Positions 8,633 through 17,363 of a stretch of 64,000 nucleotides of DNA are shown here, piece after piece. The DNA lies in assembly GCA_947581855.1 (NCBI GenBank), contig CANPVZ010000001.1, positions 62,001-126,000 of the forward strand. The letters are read 5' to 3'. The position numbers were made by a program, and so were the translations under genes. The notes under the pieces are model-generated. The model saw nothing but the letters and a program-made list of their open reading frames with translations. It did not search any database and was not told where the DNA came from. How positions within the stretch are numbered: the first letter of the stretch is position 1; the number at the start of each line of letters is the position of its first letter. Source of the stretch: an uncultured Phocaeicola sp. GTDB taxonomy: Bacteria > Bacteroidota > Bacteroidia > Bacteroidales > Bacteroidaceae.

Positions 8633-9823
8633 ATGTACGGTAAAATGAAAGAGTTCCTAGCACAGGAACTAGCCGGTATCGAAGCTGCCGGATTGTATAA
8701 AAACGAACGAATCATTACCACTCCTCAACGGGCGGATATTAAAGTGAACGGCGGGGATGAGGTATTAAACTTCTGTGCCAATAATTATTTGGGTTTGTCG
8801 GATAATACTCGTTTGATTGAAGCGGCTAAAAAAGCGATGGACACGCATGGATTCGGTATGTCGTCAGTTCGCTTTATCTGTGGCACACAGGATTTGCATA
8901 AGCAATTGGAAGCAGCTATATCGGATTATTTTAAGACGGAAGATACGATACTTTATGCGGCTTGTTTCGATGCTAATGGGGGCTTGTTCGAACCTCTGTT
9001 TACGGAAGAGGACGCTATCATTTCGGATGCGTTGAACCATGCTTCCATTATTGACGGGGTGCGTTTGTGTAAGGCAAAACGTTATCGTTATGCTAATGCC
9101 GACATGGCCGATTTGGAGCGTTGTTTGCAGGAAGCGCAGGCGCAACGCTACCGCATTATCGCTACGGACGGAGTGTTCTCTATGGACGGAAATGTGGCCC
9201 CGTTGGATAAAATTTGTGACTTAGCCGAGAAATACGACGCGTTAGTGATGGTGGACGAATCGCATTCGGCAGGTGTGGTCGGTCCTACCGGACATGGCGT
9301 AGCAGAGCAGTTTGGTGTTTATGGCCGTATAGATGTGTTTACCGGCACGTTGGGTAAAGCTTTTGGCGGTGCAATGGGCGGGTTCACTACCGGAAAGAAA
9401 GAAATCATAGACATGTTGCGTCAACGTTCACGTCCCTATCTATTCTCCAATTCGGTGGCACCTGCTATTGTGGGTGCAAGCCTGGAAATGTTCAGTATGT
9501 TGAAGGAAAGCGATGCATTGCATACCAAATTGATGAATAATGTAAATTACTTCCGCGATAAGATGATGGCTGCCGGCTTCGATATCAAACCAACCCAGAG
9601 CGCCATTTGTGCCGTGATGTTGTATGATGCCAAGCTGTCTCAAGATTTTGCCACCAAGATGCAGGAAGAAGGCATTTATGTAACTGGATTCTATTATCCG
9701 GTAGTTCCGAAAGGGCAAGCGCGTATTCGTGTACAGTTATCGGCCGGACACGAACAGGCTCATTTGGATAAAGCCATAGCCGCTTTTATTAAGGTAGGTA
9801 AGGAGCTGGGTGTGATAGGATAG
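8633..9823 (+). CDS. kbl: Glycine C-acetyltransferase (2-amino-3-ketobutyrate CoA ligase)
   Basis: PLP enzyme of the alpha-oxoamine synthase family, 396 residues, the usual length for Kbl. It cleaves 2-amino-3-ketobutyrate with CoA into glycine and acetyl-CoA, completing threonine breakdown begun by Tdh. Motifs seen: NYLGLS near residue 50, DALNHASIIDG (the His that stacks on PLP), VMVDESHSAGVVG (cofactor-binding Asp and His), and TGTLGKAFGG, where Lys242 forms the Schiff base. The tdh/kbl pair is divergent here rather than in one operon. The start ATG at 8633 has no Shine-Dalgarno. A hairpin terminator follows at 9851. Confidence 0.95.
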   Translation: MYGKMKEFLAQELAGIEAAGLYKNERIITTPQRADIKVNGGDEVLNFCANNYLGLSDNTRLIEAAKKAMDTHGFGMSSVRFICGTQDLHKQLEAAISDYFKTEDTILYAACFDANGGLFEPLFTEEDAIISDALNHASIIDGVRLCKAKRYRYANADMADLERCLQEAQAQRYRIIATDGVFSMDGNVAPLDKICDLAEKYDALVMVDESHSAGVVGPTGHGVAEQFGVYGRIDVFTGTLGKAFGGAMGGFTTGKKEIIDMLRQRSRPYLFSNSVAPAIVGASLEMFSMLKESDALHTKLMNNVNYFRDKMMAAGFDIKPTQSAICAVMLYDAKLSQDFATKMQEEGIYVTGFYYPVVPKGQARIRVQLSAGHEQAHLDKAIAAFIKVGKELGVIG

Positions 9824-9850
9824 GACTCTGTTGATTAGATATACTAGAAT

Positions 9851-9890
9851 AAGGCTGTCTCAAAATAAAAAAATGAGGCGGCCTTATATG
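9851..9890 (+). terminator. Terminator after kbl (GGCTGTCTCA-type hairpin, copy 1)
   Basis: AAGGCTGTCTCA (9851-9862), an 11-base A-rich loop, then TGAGGCGGCCTT (9874-9885): a 12-bp stem with two G-U pairs. An almost identical hairpin with the same loop length follows carB at 62392-62426. Confidence 0.65.
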
Positions 9891-10056
9891 TAAATAGATT
9901 TGTATGAATCTGATGATTTCTTTGTAGGAGTGACAGATTCTTGTTTTTATTTTTTGCTATGGAAATTTTTTGCATGAGTTTAACAGGTAAGACAAAGAAT
10001 TTTCAACCCATGCGTTGGCAATATCGGCTAATCTTTTGAGGCTATACTAAGCACAT

Positions 10057-10095
10057 AAAAAAAGATGCTTCACAATTAATGAAGCATCTTTTTAA
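10057..10095 (-). terminator. Terminator for the minus-strand tRNA pair
   Basis: Perfect 14-bp stem, 10059-10072 (AAAAAGATGCTTCA) with 10080-10093, and a 7-base loop CAATTAA. Read leftward it ends in a run of T, as expected for termination of the tRNA-Cys/tRNA-Ser transcript. It could also stop readthrough from kbl. Confidence 0.75.
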
Positions 10096-10104
10096 TTTTC
10101 TTTG

Positions 10105-10191
10105 CGGAAGCTGGGGGATTCGAACCCCCGGTACGGTTACCCGTACGGCAGTTTAGCAAACTGCTGGTTTCAGCCACTCACCCAAACTTCC
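10105..10191 (-). tRNA. tRNA-Ser (anticodon GCT)
   Basis: An 87-base class II tRNA with a long variable arm. On the minus strand the acceptor GGAAGTT pairs with AGCTTCC (one G-U), the discriminator is G, the anticodon loop is TTGCTAA (GCT, reading AGC/AGU), and the variable stem is CCGTACGG. T arm CGGGGGTTCGAATCCCCC. CCA is not encoded. Confidence 0.92.
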
Positions 10192-10208
10192 AATCCTCCG
10201 TTCGGAAG

Positions 10209-10279
10209 AGGTACCTGGCAGATTCGAACTGCCGTACACGGTTTTGCAGACCGCTACCTAGCCACTCGGTCAAGGTACC
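10209..10279 (-). tRNA. tRNA-Cys (anticodon GCA)
   Basis: 71 bases on the minus strand: acceptor GGTACCT/AGGTACC, discriminator U as is normal for tRNA-Cys, anticodon loop TCTGCAA (GCA), T arm GGCAGTTCGAATCTGCC. It lies 17 bases upstream of tRNA-Ser and shares its promoter and terminator. Confidence 0.92.
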
Positions 10280-10299
10280 TTGTTTTGTGATTGCGGGTG

Positions 10300-10329
10300 C
10301 AAAGGTAAAACAATATTTTAATATTCCAA
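10300..10329 (-). promoter_or_regulatory. Promoter for tRNA-Cys/tRNA-Ser
   Basis: Leftward TTG (plus CAA at 10327-10329), a 19-base spacer, and TACCTTTG (plus CAAAGGTA at 10300-10307). It ends 20 bases before the tRNA-Cys 5' end, the same geometry as at tRNA-Glu. Confidence 0.62.
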
Positions 10330-10542
10330 CTATCCGCAGCAACTTTTTTTCTTTTTCTTCGATTTATCTTTGCATTGCTGTTGTTTCTCTTCCATCATCC
10401 GTTTTAAATCACAACCGGTTGCGCAATGGGCACATGGATTATCATCATCTTTTACTTGTCTGAAATAGTGATATATATGATTTCCTACCCATACAATACA
10501 TGCTAAAAATATGACAGAAATAATAATTTCCTGAAGTTCCAT
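10330..10542 (-). CDS. FeoB-associated Cys-rich membrane protein
   Basis: A 70-residue protein with one membrane helix (about 5-25), then CAHCATGC (a CxxCxxxC cluster, about 37-44), a Lys-rich tail and a final SCCG. It matches the small FeoB-associated Cys-rich family (PF12669) that commonly follows feoB. It is 36 bases downstream of feoAB on the same strand, so probably in its transcript. A role in sensing or handling iron or redox state next to FeoB is inferred; the family's function is not settled. Confidence 0.85.
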   Translation of the reverse strand: MELQEIIISVIFLACIVWVGNHIYHYFRQVKDDDNPCAHCATGCDLKRMMEEKQQQCKDKSKKKKKSCCG

Positions 10543-10578
10543 CTTTTTTTAATATAAACGTTCGAAAAAGTTTCTTGT

Positions 10579-13128
10579 TTATCCGATTATTAAATTTCCC
10601 ACTTGGTATACGGTAAATGCAACGATCCAAGCCAATCCGGTTGTATAGGCCGCGGCGAACAAAGCCCATCGCCAATGTCCGGATTCCTGTTTGATAGCTG
10701 CGATCGTGGCAATACATGGAAAATAGATTAATACGAACAGCATATAACAAATAGCAACTAAGGGAGTGATGGGGATACGGTCGGAAAGGTTTACGTTTTC
10801 TATATCACCTTCGTTCGTATAAAGAACGCCGAGCGTACTTACTACCAATTCTTTAGCTCCGGCACCGGAAATAAGTCCGATTCCGAGTTTCCAGTCGAAA
10901 CCAAGCGGTTCGATAACCGGTTCTATGGCTTTGCCTATTCTTCCGATATAAGAATTCTCCTGTTGTTCGGCTACCGATTCATAAGCGTTGTGGTTGGGAT
11001 AATATCCCAAGAACCATATAATGATAGATGCAATCATAATGATGCCTCCCATTTTTTTCAAGTATTGTTCTCCCTTTTCCCAGGTATGGCGGAGAATAGC
11101 TTTGGCGGTCGGCATACGGTAGGGGGGAAGTTCCATTACGAACGGGGTGTCATCTCCTTTCACCAATACTTTGCTGAATATACGTGCCATGACGACGGCC
11201 AAAAGAATACCGGTTGCATAGATACATAGTAGCACCAGACTTGCGTTATTCGGGAAGAAAGCGCCAATCAGCACTAAATAGATAGGTAAACGTGCGCTGC
11301 ATGACATTAACGGGTTGATTAGCATTGTAATTAAACGGCTTTTGCGGTTTTCGATGGTACGTGATGCCATAATAGCCGGTACATTGCAACCAAAACCCAT
11401 TATAAGCGGGATGAATGATTTGCCGTGGAGCCCCATCTTATGCATGATTTTATCCATGATGAAAGCTGCCCGTGCCATATATCCGGAGTCTTCCATGATA
11501 GAAATGAACAAGTATAGTATTAAAATATTGGGCAGGAAGACGATGACACCTCCCACACCCCCGACAATACCATCGACTAACATATCCTTGAGAGGGCCTT
11601 CTGGCATATTAGCCCGAATTAGATTGCCTAATTCGTCTACCAAATATTCTATGCCTTGCATCGGGTAGTCTCCTAAAACAAAAGTTCCTTCGAAAATAAT
11701 GTAAAGGAACAGAAAGAAAATAGGATATCCCCAAAAACGATGGGTGACAATTGAATCTATTACCTTCGTGGTCTGTCCGCCTTCTTTATGATTGTCGGTA
11801 AAGGTCTCTCGCAAAGCTCCTTGTATGAAACCGTATTTGGCGTCTGTAATGGCCGATTCACTGTCTTCATTCAATGTTTCCTGAATTCGTTTCTCCATTT
11901 TATCCCGTATGCTGAATATCTTTGCGGCATTCGGAAGTCCTTGAATAACTTTCTCCAGTTCTTTATCATTTTCCAATAATTTGATAGCCAGAAAGCGGGT
12001 GGAGTATTTGTGGCGTATATTTTCATTTTCACAAATAGCTACCTGTATTTGTTTGATGGCATTTTCCAGTTCCGAACGATGGTTGATATGGATGTGGCGG
12101 ATGGTAGGAATACCCATTTCTTTGTTGAGGTGGTTTTCCAGAACTTCTTTGTATTCCTGTTCGTGCTTTTCGATATGTTTGGTGATACGCTCTTTCCTTT
12201 TTCTTCTGAAAGGATTTCCGAAACGTTTTTCATGCCGTTCTACATGTTCGACAATACGTTGTTTAACCGGTTGCATTTGCAATGCGAGATACGAATTGAT
12301 GGCATCTGCGTTTTCATATACATTGATTACCTGATCAAATAGTTCTTCTATACCTTGTTGGCGACGGCATATGGTTGGTACCATTGGAACGCCCAGTAAT
12401 TTGCTCAGATTAAAATAATCGAGTTTGTTGCCGCTGGCTTCCAGTTCGTCGTACATATTCAAGGCGATTACCATGCGCACGTTCATATCGATAAGTTGCG
12501 TGGTAAGATACAGGTTTCGTTCCAAGTTGGATGCATCCACTACGTTGACAATTACATCCGGTGTCTCATCTATAATATATTGGCGGACATAAATTTCTTC
12601 AGGCGAATAAGCAGACAAAGAATATGTTCCCGGAAGGTCTATAATTCGGATTGAATAATCATGAAACTTGAAAAAACCTTCTTTAGCATCTACTGTGACA
12701 CCGCTATAATTGCCGACACGCTCGTGTAATCCCGAAGCGATATTGAATAAAGACGTTTTGCCGCAATTCGGATTACCAACCAAAGCTATATTAATGGTCC
12801 TTCGTTTGCCCTGTGCCAATGCGCTGAGTTTTTCTTCTGAAATAGGGATATCTTCCGGAATTCCGGCTTCATATGCCTCTGTATTCAATTCTTTACGAGC
12901 TTCTTCTTCACTGATGACTTCAATCAGAGCAGCTTCTTGTCGTCGTAATGAAATCTCATATCCTAATATTTTGTATTTGATAGGGTCTTTTAATGGAGCA
13001 TTTAAAAGAACTTCTACTGTTTTTCCTTTTATGAAACCCATTTCTACGATGCGTTTACGAAAGCCTCCATGTCCCAAGACTTTCACAATTACCCCTTTTT
13101 CGCCTGTTTTAAGTTCTGATAAGCGCAT
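10579..13128 (-). CDS. feoB: Ferrous iron transporter, FeoA-FeoB fusion
   Basis: GTP-driven Fe(II) importer of the inner membrane, 849 residues. Residues 1-75 are a FeoA SH3-like domain, fused as is common in Bacteroidetes. The FeoB G domain follows: G1 GNPNCGKT (about 117-124), G2 in GNYSGVTVDA, G3 DLPGTYSLS and G4 NMYD. A charged insert rich in Arg, Lys, His and Glu (about 285-335) precedes the two Gate domains of membrane helices; the FeoB C-terminal region ends at IAFTVYQVGNLIIG. It forms an operon with the Cys-rich partner at 10330. The start ATG is at 13126-13128, just downstream of a near-perfect promoter at 13148-13179. No Fur box was recognised with confidence. Confidence 0.96.
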   Translation of the reverse strand: MRLSELKTGEKGVIVKVLGHGGFRKRIVEMGFIKGKTVEVLLNAPLKDPIKYKILGYEISLRRQEAALIEVISEEEARKELNTEAYEAGIPEDIPISEEKLSALAQGKRRTINIALVGNPNCGKTSLFNIASGLHERVGNYSGVTVDAKEGFFKFHDYSIRIIDLPGTYSLSAYSPEEIYVRQYIIDETPDVIVNVVDASNLERNLYLTTQLIDMNVRMVIALNMYDELEASGNKLDYFNLSKLLGVPMVPTICRRQQGIEELFDQVINVYENADAINSYLALQMQPVKQRIVEHVERHEKRFGNPFRRKRKERITKHIEKHEQEYKEVLENHLNKEMGIPTIRHIHINHRSELENAIKQIQVAICENENIRHKYSTRFLAIKLLENDKELEKVIQGLPNAAKIFSIRDKMEKRIQETLNEDSESAITDAKYGFIQGALRETFTDNHKEGGQTTKVIDSIVTHRFWGYPIFFLFLYIIFEGTFVLGDYPMQGIEYLVDELGNLIRANMPEGPLKDMLVDGIVGGVGGVIVFLPNILILYLFISIMEDSGYMARAAFIMDKIMHKMGLHGKSFIPLIMGFGCNVPAIMASRTIENRKSRLITMLINPLMSCSARLPIYLVLIGAFFPNNASLVLLCIYATGILLAVVMARIFSKVLVKGDDTPFVMELPPYRMPTAKAILRHTWEKGEQYLKKMGGIIMIASIIIWFLGYYPNHNAYESVAEQQENSYIGRIGKAIEPVIEPLGFDWKLGIGLISGAGAKELVVSTLGVLYTNEGDIENVNLSDRIPITPLVAICYMLFVLIYFPCIATIAAIKQESGHWRWALFAAAYTTGLAWIVAFTVYQVGNLIIG

Positions 13129-13147
13129 AATGTATAATGTTTGGGCG

Positions 13148-13179
13148 CAAAGATATAAGATAACTTTTGTGTATGCAAA
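13148..13179 (-). promoter_or_regulatory. Promoter for feoAB
   Basis: Leftward TTTG (plus CAAA at 13176-13179), a 20-base spacer and TATCTTTG (13148-13155), matching both consensus halves exactly. The start codon is 20 bases beyond the -7 box. Confidence 0.7.
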
Positions 13180-13243
13180 TTATTTAGACTCTATTTAAAT
13201 AACACATATGTAAGCTTTGGAAAAGAGTATTTTTATCTTTTTG

Positions 13244-13274
13244 TTGATTATGAAAAGGGAGAGCTTTATCTTTG
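13244..13274 (+). promoter_or_regulatory. Promoter for tilS, with almost no leader
   Basis: TTG at 13244-13246, a 20-base spacer, then TATCTTTG at 13267-13274. The chosen tilS ATG is at 13280, only 5 bases past the -7 box, so the transcript would be leaderless or nearly so. Confidence 0.55.
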
Positions 13275-13279
13275 CAGTG

Positions 13280-14638
13280 ATGTTTCAACAAAAAGTACGA
13301 CAATATATAACTGAAGAAAAGTTGTTTACCGAGAGTGAACAGCTTTTGGTTGCACTCAGCGGCGGGGCCGATTCTGTAGCTTTGTTGCGGGTGTTATTAT
13401 CATTAGGATACGTGTGCGAGGCGGCTCATTGCAATTTCCATTTGCGCGGAGAGGAATCATGTCGTGACGAACGGTTTGTTCGGGCTTTGTGCGAAAATTT
13501 GCATGTTCCTTTGCATGTCGTACATTTTGATACTGCGGCTTATGCGCATGCCCATCATGTATCCATTGAGATGGCGGCTCGTGAATTACGCTATCAGTAT
13601 TTTAAAGAACTGTCGGTGCAGATTGGTGCCGCATTTGTTGCTGTCGCACATCACCGGAACGATAGTGTCGAAACTTTTCTTCTGAATCTGATTCGGGGCA
13701 CAGGTATCAACGGCTTGCGAGGAATCCGGCCGAAGAATGGGAATATCGTACGTCCTTTATTGCATGTTTCCCGTAAAGAAATTCTGGAGTATTTAGTTGA
13801 AATCGGGCAAGATTATGTAACGGACAGTACGAATCTGCAAGATGCGTACACTCGGAATAAGATTCGTTTGAATTTGTTGCCTCTTATGGAGAGTATCAAT
13901 CCGTCTGTGCAAACAGGCATAGTGGCAACTTCAGAGCGATTATCCGAAATTGCGGAGGTGTATAACAAGTTGATGGAGATGGGGAAAAAGAAAGTAATTT
14001 CTCCGTTGATAGAAGGCGGAAAGGGAGCTTTTAAGATTTCTATACCTTTATTGTTGAGAGAGCCGGCTTCGCAAAGTCTGTTATTTGAAATATTGCATCC
14101 TTTAGGATTTAATTCGGTACAAATCAATACAATTTATAAACAGTTGGAAGGAGAGTCCGGCAAGAAATTTACCGTAAAGGAATGGAGCGTTTTGAAAGAC
14201 CGCTCTTATTTATTGGTTAACCGAACGAAAGAGTTGGTACAGGATGAAACTGTTTATGAACTGCCTGTAGAGGGAACTATATCTATGCCTGACGGTTGTC
14301 GGATAACGGTACGGCAAGTGGAGCGAACCGAGAAATTTGTCATTCCAAGACAGAAAAACACGGCATGTTTGGATGCTGCTAAATTGACTTTCCCTTTAAC
14401 GGTCCGTCGTTGGAAACAGGGAGATAGGTTCGTTCCGTTTGGTATGAACGGGATGAAGACACTTAGTGATTATATGACAGACCGCAAATTCTCTCTTTTG
14501 CAAAAACAACGTCAATGGGTGGTTTGTAGCGGAGATAAAATTGTTTGGATGGTGGGGGAACGATGTGATAATCGTTTTCGTGTGAATGAGTCAACGCTCC
14601 GTCTTTTATGTTTGGAATGTTATTTTGAAATGGATTAA
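13280..14638 (+). CDS. tilS: tRNA(Ile)-lysidine synthase
   Basis: Modifies C34 of the tRNA-Ile CAU anticodon to lysidine, using ATP and lysine. The PP-loop signature is LLVALSGGADSVALL, followed by an N-type ATPase domain (with HCNFHLRGEESCRDE and VAHHRNDSVETFLLNLIRGTGINGL in two parts) and the C-terminal TilS domains ending in RWKQGDRFVPFGMNGMKTLS. I start at the ATG at 13280 (452 residues, MFQQKVRQ). An upstream in-frame ATG at 13217 would put the promoter inside the coding region, and its extra residues do not look like the family. Essential in most bacteria. A dispersed palindrome follows the stop. Confidence 0.93.
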   Translation: MFQQKVRQYITEEKLFTESEQLLVALSGGADSVALLRVLLSLGYVCEAAHCNFHLRGEESCRDERFVRALCENLHVPLHVVHFDTAAYAHAHHVSIEMAARELRYQYFKELSVQIGAAFVAVAHHRNDSVETFLLNLIRGTGINGLRGIRPKNGNIVRPLLHVSRKEILEYLVEIGQDYVTDSTNLQDAYTRNKIRLNLLPLMESINPSVQTGIVATSERLSEIAEVYNKLMEMGKKKVISPLIEGGKGAFKISIPLLLREPASQSLLFEILHPLGFNSVQINTIYKQLEGESGKKFTVKEWSVLKDRSYLLVNRTKELVQDETVYELPVEGTISMPDGCRITVRQVERTEKFVIPRQKNTACLDAAKLTFPLTVRRWKQGDRFVPFGMNGMKTLSDYMTDRKFSLLQKQRQWVVCSGDKIVWMVGERCDNRFRVNESTLRLLCLECYFEMD

Positions 14639-14756
14639 ATTCTTTTTTCTTACAAATAGGTTGGATTAAGTACAATAAAATGGGGACTTAAAAAATGAAA
14701 CAGCCAGGCATCTGATAAGCTTGAGTATAGACACATTATAACCCTCATGTCATATC

Positions 14757-14826
14757 TTAGGGACATTCATAGAATAAATAAATTCATCCAACTAAATTTA
14801 TTGATAATTAGTTGGATGAATTTATT
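14757..14826. repeat. Dispersed intergenic palindrome, copy 2 (probable bidirectional terminator)
   Basis: TTAGGGACATTCA (from 14757) followed by a palindrome with an 18-bp perfect stem: AATAAATTCATCCAACTA (14777-14794) against 14809-14826, with a 14-base loop. It lies between converging tilS and the TPR gene. A diverged copy with the same order of blocks is at 3376-3438. Confidence 0.65.
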
Positions 14827-14899
14827 ATATATGGAAATATGCCGATTTAGCTTCGAAGGCATTAAAAGAAACGGCTTCAATAGGATAAGATAGAGAGAT

Positions 14900-16588
14900 T
14901 CATTTACAGTATTTATCAATTAGCATTTCTGCATTCGGATCTCCTAATTCTTTAGCTTTAAGAAGATTCTTTTTGCCTTCTTCTTTTTGCCCTGTTTGTA
15001 TTTGGCTGTATCCTAACATGCGGTAAAAGTCCGGGTTTTCCGGAACTAGGGTAATACCTTTTTTAGCAGCATTCATGGCATCTTCCAAACGATTGAAACG
15101 AATATAGACAGAAGTTAATTCTATCAGATAAATAGGTTCTTCCGGTGCTAACTCTACAGCCTTTTCTATATCATCCAAAGCTTGCTGATACATACGTGTT
15201 TGCATTTCAGCCTGTTGGCGGCTAAAATAGAATAAAGCGCTTACTTTCCCTCCGAGTAATTTGTAGTATTCATTATAGTCGGCTACAGCTGGGCGATACA
15301 TTTTCATATCAGCACGCATTTGTGCACGTTGAAAAATATATGGGGCTGCTTTAGCGGTAAGTATTTTTCCAAAGTGAGCAATGGTGCTGTCCATTAAAGC
15401 CAAGGCTTCTTCTTTGGCCCCTGCCATTTGTTTGGCTTTGGCGGCACTGAACAGACTGATTTCCGAAACCAGGTCGGAATGATTTACCTTATCATAGCTT
15501 TCAAAAGCTTTCTCATAATTTTTCAGAGCATAGTAGATGTCTCCTTCTTGTTGAATATAGATTGGAAGAGGATTGATGGCTATGGCTTGTTGTATGGTCT
15601 GTAATGCCTTCTCTCCGTTCCAGTCTTTATAGGTGAACTCTGGAGTGGAGGCAAGCAGGTAAATTTTGCTAATATTATAAAGGATATCATCTTTCTTTTC
15701 CGCTTTTTCAATAGCTGTTTCCAAATCTTTTTCCGCCAATGCATAGTGTTCATTGTCTTTGTAGTGATCAATATAAGCACTGGCACGGCGTAAATAACCT
15801 TCCGAACTGTTGGGAAACATAGTGAGGAACTCATCTAATAATTTAATATATTCTTCTTTGCTTAGTGAGTTGGCAGTCATGAAAAGATAAACAAGGGCTT
15901 GGTCTTCTTTTTCGGGTAATCCTTTTTTGATGCCAATGTTTCTTAATACATAATCGTTGCCGGATAAAGCGTTTAACGATAATCCTGCAGCAAAAGTAGC
16001 TCCGATGGCATAGCTGTTATTTCCCGCTTCCGAAGCCGCTTTTTGTATTAGACCAATCACTTCGCCGTTTGTATTTGTTACCGGGCAACTTACCATTTTA
16101 TCGGTGGTATTGAGACGGAGGGTATAATATTTATCACCACCTTCAATATCCGTCACTTCTTCTACCGTACCGTTTTGCAAGGTACTTTGTTTTTGGGTAG
16201 AATAGGGAAGCAAATAAACGGTAGCACCTTTTGCCGGTGCGATTCGTGTGAGAGGTAGGGCAGGTGTCTTTTTATCTGCTTTCACTCGGAATTTTACGAC
16301 ATCGTAAATCTCATTTGCTCCTAAAATATACTCTACCGGATATTGTTTCCCGTCTGCATCGACAATCACGGCACGTTTAGCTCCTTTAAAAAGAGCGTAA
16401 TCCGATACCCCCGTACCGTTTTCATCAATATAAAAGCCGTTCCCGGTATTCATTATTTTATTATCGTTATCATAAGTAATAATGGAGAATACCGATTTCT
16501 TGGCTTTCGTTGCCCATCCGGGACTTTGTGCCATCATGTAGAATGTACTGGTCAGCACTCCTAAAGTTATAAGTAAAAGTTTTTTCAT
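14900..16588 (-). CDS. Exported TPR protein with degenerate trypsin-like domain
   Basis: 562 residues. A signal peptide (about 1-20, ending MMAQ) is followed by a trypsin/HtrA-like fold at about 25-190: GNGFYIDENG corresponds to the GSGxIID strand and NTNGEVIGL to the strand after the active serine. By eye alignment the catalytic His position in HtrA (NNHVV) reads DYALF, and the GNSGGP loop reads KMVSCP, so His and Ser are lost; the Asp (YDVV) may remain. The rest (about 240-560) is TPR repeats. I read it as an inactive protease scaffold with protein-binding repeats in the periplasm. It is the last gene of the rlmB-recN-coaBC run, 18 bases after rlmB. Function unknown. Confidence 0.75.
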   Translation of the reverse strand: MKKLLLITLGVLTSTFYMMAQSPGWATKAKKSVFSIITYDNDNKIMNTGNGFYIDENGTGVSDYALFKGAKRAVIVDADGKQYPVEYILGANEIYDVVKFRVKADKKTPALPLTRIAPAKGATVYLLPYSTQKQSTLQNGTVEEVTDIEGGDKYYTLRLNTTDKMVSCPVTNTNGEVIGLIQKAASEAGNNSYAIGATFAAGLSLNALSGNDYVLRNIGIKKGLPEKEDQALVYLFMTANSLSKEEYIKLLDEFLTMFPNSSEGYLRRASAYIDHYKDNEHYALAEKDLETAIEKAEKKDDILYNISKIYLLASTPEFTYKDWNGEKALQTIQQAIAINPLPIYIQQEGDIYYALKNYEKAFESYDKVNHSDLVSEISLFSAAKAKQMAGAKEEALALMDSTIAHFGKILTAKAAPYIFQRAQMRADMKMYRPAVADYNEYYKLLGGKVSALFYFSRQQAEMQTRMYQQALDDIEKAVELAPEEPIYLIELTSVYIRFNRLEDAMNAAKKGITLVPENPDFYRMLGYSQIQTGQKEEGKKNLLKAKELGDPNAEMLIDKYCK

Positions 16589-16606
16589 ATGGTTGTTTCT
16601 ATATTA

Positions 16607-17353
16607 TTATTCAAATCCGCGTTGTCTGATTGCTTCATACATTAAAATACCTGCGGCCACCGAAACATTCAATGATTCGATATTGCCGAACATCGGTATC
16701 TTTATCCATTCATCGCATAAGGCAAGATGATCATACGGTACGCCCGTATCCTCCGCTCCCATGATAATACAGACCGGATCCTTATAATTCGCTTTAGTAT
16801 AATCATAATCTCCTTTTTCCGTGGCAGCAATAATTTTAAATCCGCTGTCTTTTAGAAATTTAATGGTAGCGGTCAGACTCTGTTCCCGACAAACAGGTAG
16901 AGTATGCAGCGCTCCGGCTGAGGTTTTCATCGCATCAGCATTTACACTTACACTGTTTTTAGCCGGGATAATAATCGCATCAATTCCAGCACAATTGCAA
17001 GTACGGGCGATGGCGCCAAAGTTACGTACATCCGTCACTCCGTCGAGCATGACGAATATCGGACTTTTTCCTTCTTCGAATAACGTGGGAACAAGGTCTT
17101 CCGTATGCTGGTAGGTAATGGCCGACATAAAGGCGACTACTCCTTGATGATTTTTGCGGGTAATCCGGTTGATGCGTTCCACAGGAACACGCTGTACAGG
17201 GATAAGCGTACCTTTTAAGGCCGTAAATAATTCTTTGGAAAGGTCACTTTGTATATCTCTTTTTACCAATACTTTATCAATCTCTTTTCCGGCTTCAATA
17301 GCTTCGATTACTGCTCGTACTCCGAAAATCATTTCACTTTTTTCTGTCATCAT
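16607..17353 (-). CDS. rlmB: 23S rRNA 2'-O-methyltransferase, RlmB/SpoU type
   Basis: 248 residues of the SPOUT (TrmH) superfamily, expected to methylate G2251 of 23S rRNA. The N-terminal substrate-binding domain starts MIFGVRAVIEAI. The three SpoU motifs are present: NFGAIARTCNCAGIDAIII (motif 1), IIMGAEDTGVP (motif 2) and IPMFGNIESLNVSVAAGI (motif 3, knot and SAM site). The first two residues (MM) leave the exact start open by one codon. It lies 10 bases after recN on the same strand. TrmH or RlmB paralogues with other targets cannot be excluded from sequence alone, but the N-terminal domain favours RlmB. Confidence 0.88.
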   Translation of the reverse strand: MMTEKSEMIFGVRAVIEAIEAGKEIDKVLVKRDIQSDLSKELFTALKGTLIPVQRVPVERINRITRKNHQGVVAFMSAITYQHTEDLVPTLFEEGKSPIFVMLDGVTDVRNFGAIARTCNCAGIDAIIIPAKNSVSVNADAMKTSAGALHTLPVCREQSLTATIKFLKDSGFKIIAATEKGDYDYTKANYKDPVCIIMGAEDTGVPYDHLALCDEWIKIPMFGNIESLNVSVAAGILMYEAIRQRGFE

Positions 17354-17363
17354 AAGTCGTTTT

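Noticed and set aside
10102-10290. 62-codon open frame over tRNA-Ser and tRNA-Cys
   Set aside because: It lies across two clear tRNA genes on the other strand.
13217-13279. Upstream start for tilS
   Set aside because: The extra 21 codons contain both promoter boxes and are not conserved-looking.
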